6,837 bases of DNA from a bacterium. Lineage in GTDB: Bacteria; Caldisericota; Caldisericia; B22-G15. The stretch covers positions 1 to 6,837 of the forward strand of contig JAAYUH010000159.1 in assembly GCA_012517755.1 (NCBI GenBank), written 5' to 3'. How positions within the stretch are numbered: position 1 is the first letter of the stretch; each line of letters starts with the position of its first letter. Of this stretch, positions 5,980 through 6,837 are shown piece by piece. The position numbers and the translations under genes were made by a program. The notes under the pieces are model-generated. The model had not been told where the DNA came from and did not search any database. It saw only the letters and a list, made by a program, of their open reading frames with translations.

Positions 5980-6270
5980 ATGGATAAGAAAATTATAGAT
6001 TTATTCAAAAAAGTTATAGACCCAGAGACATCAACATCAATATACGATTTAAATCTCGTTTATGGATATACCTTAGATAATGATTCAATAGATATCTATA
6101 TGAATTTTCAAAATAGTACACCTTCATGTTTTTACTGTAAAATAGTTGCATGGAATATTATAGAAAAGATTTCAAATGATTTAATTGAAACTTTTAAAAA
6201 TAGTGGTTTCAAAAAAATTAGAATATTAGAAGCAATAAATCCAAACATATTCTATAAAGTTTATCCATAG
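5980..6270 (+). CDS. MIP18/DUF59-family small protein with CxxC (possible Fe-S assembly factor)
   Basis: The 96-residue protein has the opening signature of the MIP18/DUF59 (PaaD/SufT-like) family: VIDPETSTSIYDLNLVYGY (12-30), with Asp14-Pro15-Glu16 and the Ile-x-Asp-Leu-x-Leu-Val strand. This is followed by a strand and a cysteine motif STPSCFYCK with Cys50 and Cys53, in the region where relatives carry a conserved Cys-containing loop. Family members help mature Fe-S or other metal centres; the client here is unknown. It starts one base after the MbfA-like stop, with its AGAGG (5969-5973) inside that gene, so it belongs to the same operon. In this setting it may help build or repair Fe-S clusters damaged by oxygen, which is inference. 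The C-terminal third does not show clear motifs, and the family match rests mainly on the first 55 residues. Confidence 0.72.
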   Translation: MDKKIIDLFKKVIDPETSTSIYDLNLVYGYTLDNDSIDIYMNFQNSTPSCFYCKIVAWNIIEKISNDLIETFKNSGFKKIRILEAINPNIFYKVYP

Positions 6271-6272
6271 AG

Positions 6273-6301
6273 TTTAAATTATTAATAAAAAGTTATATAA
6301 T
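6273..6301 (+). promoter_or_regulatory. Possible promoter for the penicillin-binding protein gene, nearly leaderless
   Basis: TTTAAA at 6273-6278 and a perfect TATAAT at 6296-6301 are 17 bases apart in the 42-base gap after the DUF59 gene. Transcription would start near 6308, only about five bases before the ATG at 6313. No Shine-Dalgarno precedes that ATG, which agrees with a leaderless or near-leaderless message. The -35 matches only four of six consensus bases and the region is AT-only, so a chance match is possible. Confidence 0.4.
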
Positions 6302-6312
6302 TTTAATCTGTT

Positions 6313-6837
6313 ATGAAAAAAAGAAAAGGACTTAATAAGTATGTAAAAGTATTATTAATAATTTTGATAATTTTCGCTATAATTTTTGCATCTGTATCAA
6401 TATATGCCTATAGTGTATATAAAGAATATTCTGCTGCTCTTCCAAATATTAAAGATATACAATATGAACCACCACAATCATCGGAAATATATGATAGAAA
6501 TGGTAATTTAATAAAAACAGTCTATTTTGCTGAAAATAGAATTTATGTATCATTGAATGATGTCTCTAAAAATTTTATTGATGCACTAATTGCAAGTGAG
6601 GATGAAAGATTTTATACACATAAAGGTGTTGACTATATGGCAATGATAAGAGCCCTTTTTTCAAATATAAGAGCAGGGACAATTGTTTCTGGATTTTCTA
6701 CAATAACAATGCAACTTGCAAGAGAACTCTTCTTAACAAAAGAGGTAACACTTGAAAGAAAGTTCAAAGAGATGATTCTTGCCTTAAGACTTGAAAAGAT
6801 ATATTCAAAAGAGGAGATATTAACCTATTATGTAAAT
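6313..6837 (+). CDS. Class A penicillin-binding protein, N-terminal part with GT51 transglycosylase (3' end outside window)
   Basis: The frame runs open to the window edge, giving the first 175 residues. A short basic stretch (MKKRKGLNKYVK) and a membrane helix at about 12-33 anchor the protein with its bulk outside the membrane. A linker with SSEIYDRNGNLI (56-67) precedes the GT51 peptidoglycan glycosyltransferase domain, which polymerises lipid II into glycan strands. Its first motif ASEDERFYTHKGVD (94-107) holds catalytic Glu96. The second is the STITMQLAR segment (129-137). The third, ERKFKEMILALRLEK (148-162), holds the second catalytic Glu153. The usual Gly-Gly-Ser-Thr is Gly-Phe-Ser-Thr here. 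The transpeptidase domain would lie beyond the window, so a monofunctional transglycosylase is not excluded, although the linker suggests a PBP1A-like protein. No Shine-Dalgarno is visible. It is probably unrelated to the redox operon. Confidence 0.9.
   Translation, partial: MKKRKGLNKYVKVLLIILIIFAIIFASVSIYAYSVYKEYSAALPNIKDIQYEPPQSSEIYDRNGNLIKTVYFAENRIYVSLNDVSKNFIDALIASEDERFYTHKGVDYMAMIRALFSNIRAGTIVSGFSTITMQLARELFLTKEVTLERKFKEMILALRLEKIYSKEEILTYYVN

Noticed and set aside
6276..6303. Inverted repeat AAATTAT / ATAATTT after the DUF59 gene, as a terminator
   Set aside because: The 7-base stem is pure A/T with a 14-base loop and no T-run after a GC-rich stem, so it is not a credible intrinsic terminator.
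1..6837. tRNA, rRNA, CRISPR, insertion sequence or attachment site
   Set aside because: No cloverleaf, spaced repeats, transposase motifs or terminal inverted repeats were seen; no gene-free stretch longer than about 140 bases exists to hold them.

Overview
The window is a very AT-rich stretch of bacterial DNA. It has Shine-Dalgarno sites, a GT51 peptidoglycan glycosyltransferase, and codons that almost always end in A or T. Every gene lies on the plus strand and is tightly packed, often with stop and start codons overlapping. The gene content (1Fe superoxide reductase, rubrerythrin, rubredoxin, A-type flavodiiron protein, archaeal/thermophile-type 8-oxoguanine glycosylase, M42 peptidase) points to a strict anaerobe, quite possibly a thermophile of a deep-branching or Thermotogota/Firmicutes-like group. 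The sequence alone does not fix the lineage.

Layout: (1) 2-580, the 3' part of an M42 metallo-aminopeptidase. (2) 577-1212, an Ogg2-type 8-oxoguanine DNA glycosylase/lyase, and 1209-1649, a PerR-type peroxide sensor; each is joined to the gene before it by an ATGA overlap. (3) A probable promoter (1623-1650) with a close match to the PerR operator on its -10/start region (1649-1663). It leads into superoxide reductase (1692-2081), rubrerythrin (2099-2602), a flavin reductase-like protein (2621-3133), a 53-residue rubredoxin (3164-3325) and a flavodiiron O2/NO reductase (3353-4537). (4) A 37-codon basic small ORF (4534-4647) joined to fprA by ATGA. (5) An iron block: bacterioferritin-like ferritin (4678-5097), a ferritin-VIT1 membrane fusion resembling MbfA (5097-5978) and a small MIP18/DUF59 protein with a CxxC (5980-6270). 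(6) A probable separate promoter and the 5' part of a class A penicillin-binding protein (6313-6837, cut by the window edge).

Read as a system, the centre of the window is a nearly complete oxygen-defence kit for an anaerobe. Superoxide goes to peroxide (SOR), peroxide to water (rubrerythrin), and O2 or NO is reduced by FprA. Electrons probably flow NAD(P)H -> flavin reductase-like protein -> rubredoxin -> the terminal reductases. Ferritin and the MbfA-like protein keep free Fe(II) low, the DUF59 protein may help with Fe-S assembly or repair, Ogg removes oxidised guanine, and PerR is the likely switch. The most notable points are the arrangement equivalent to a split Hrb (flavin reductase and rubredoxin as separate genes in the same frame), the candidate PerR operator, the unrecognised small ORF after fprA, and the ferritin/MbfA-like/DUF59 cassette.
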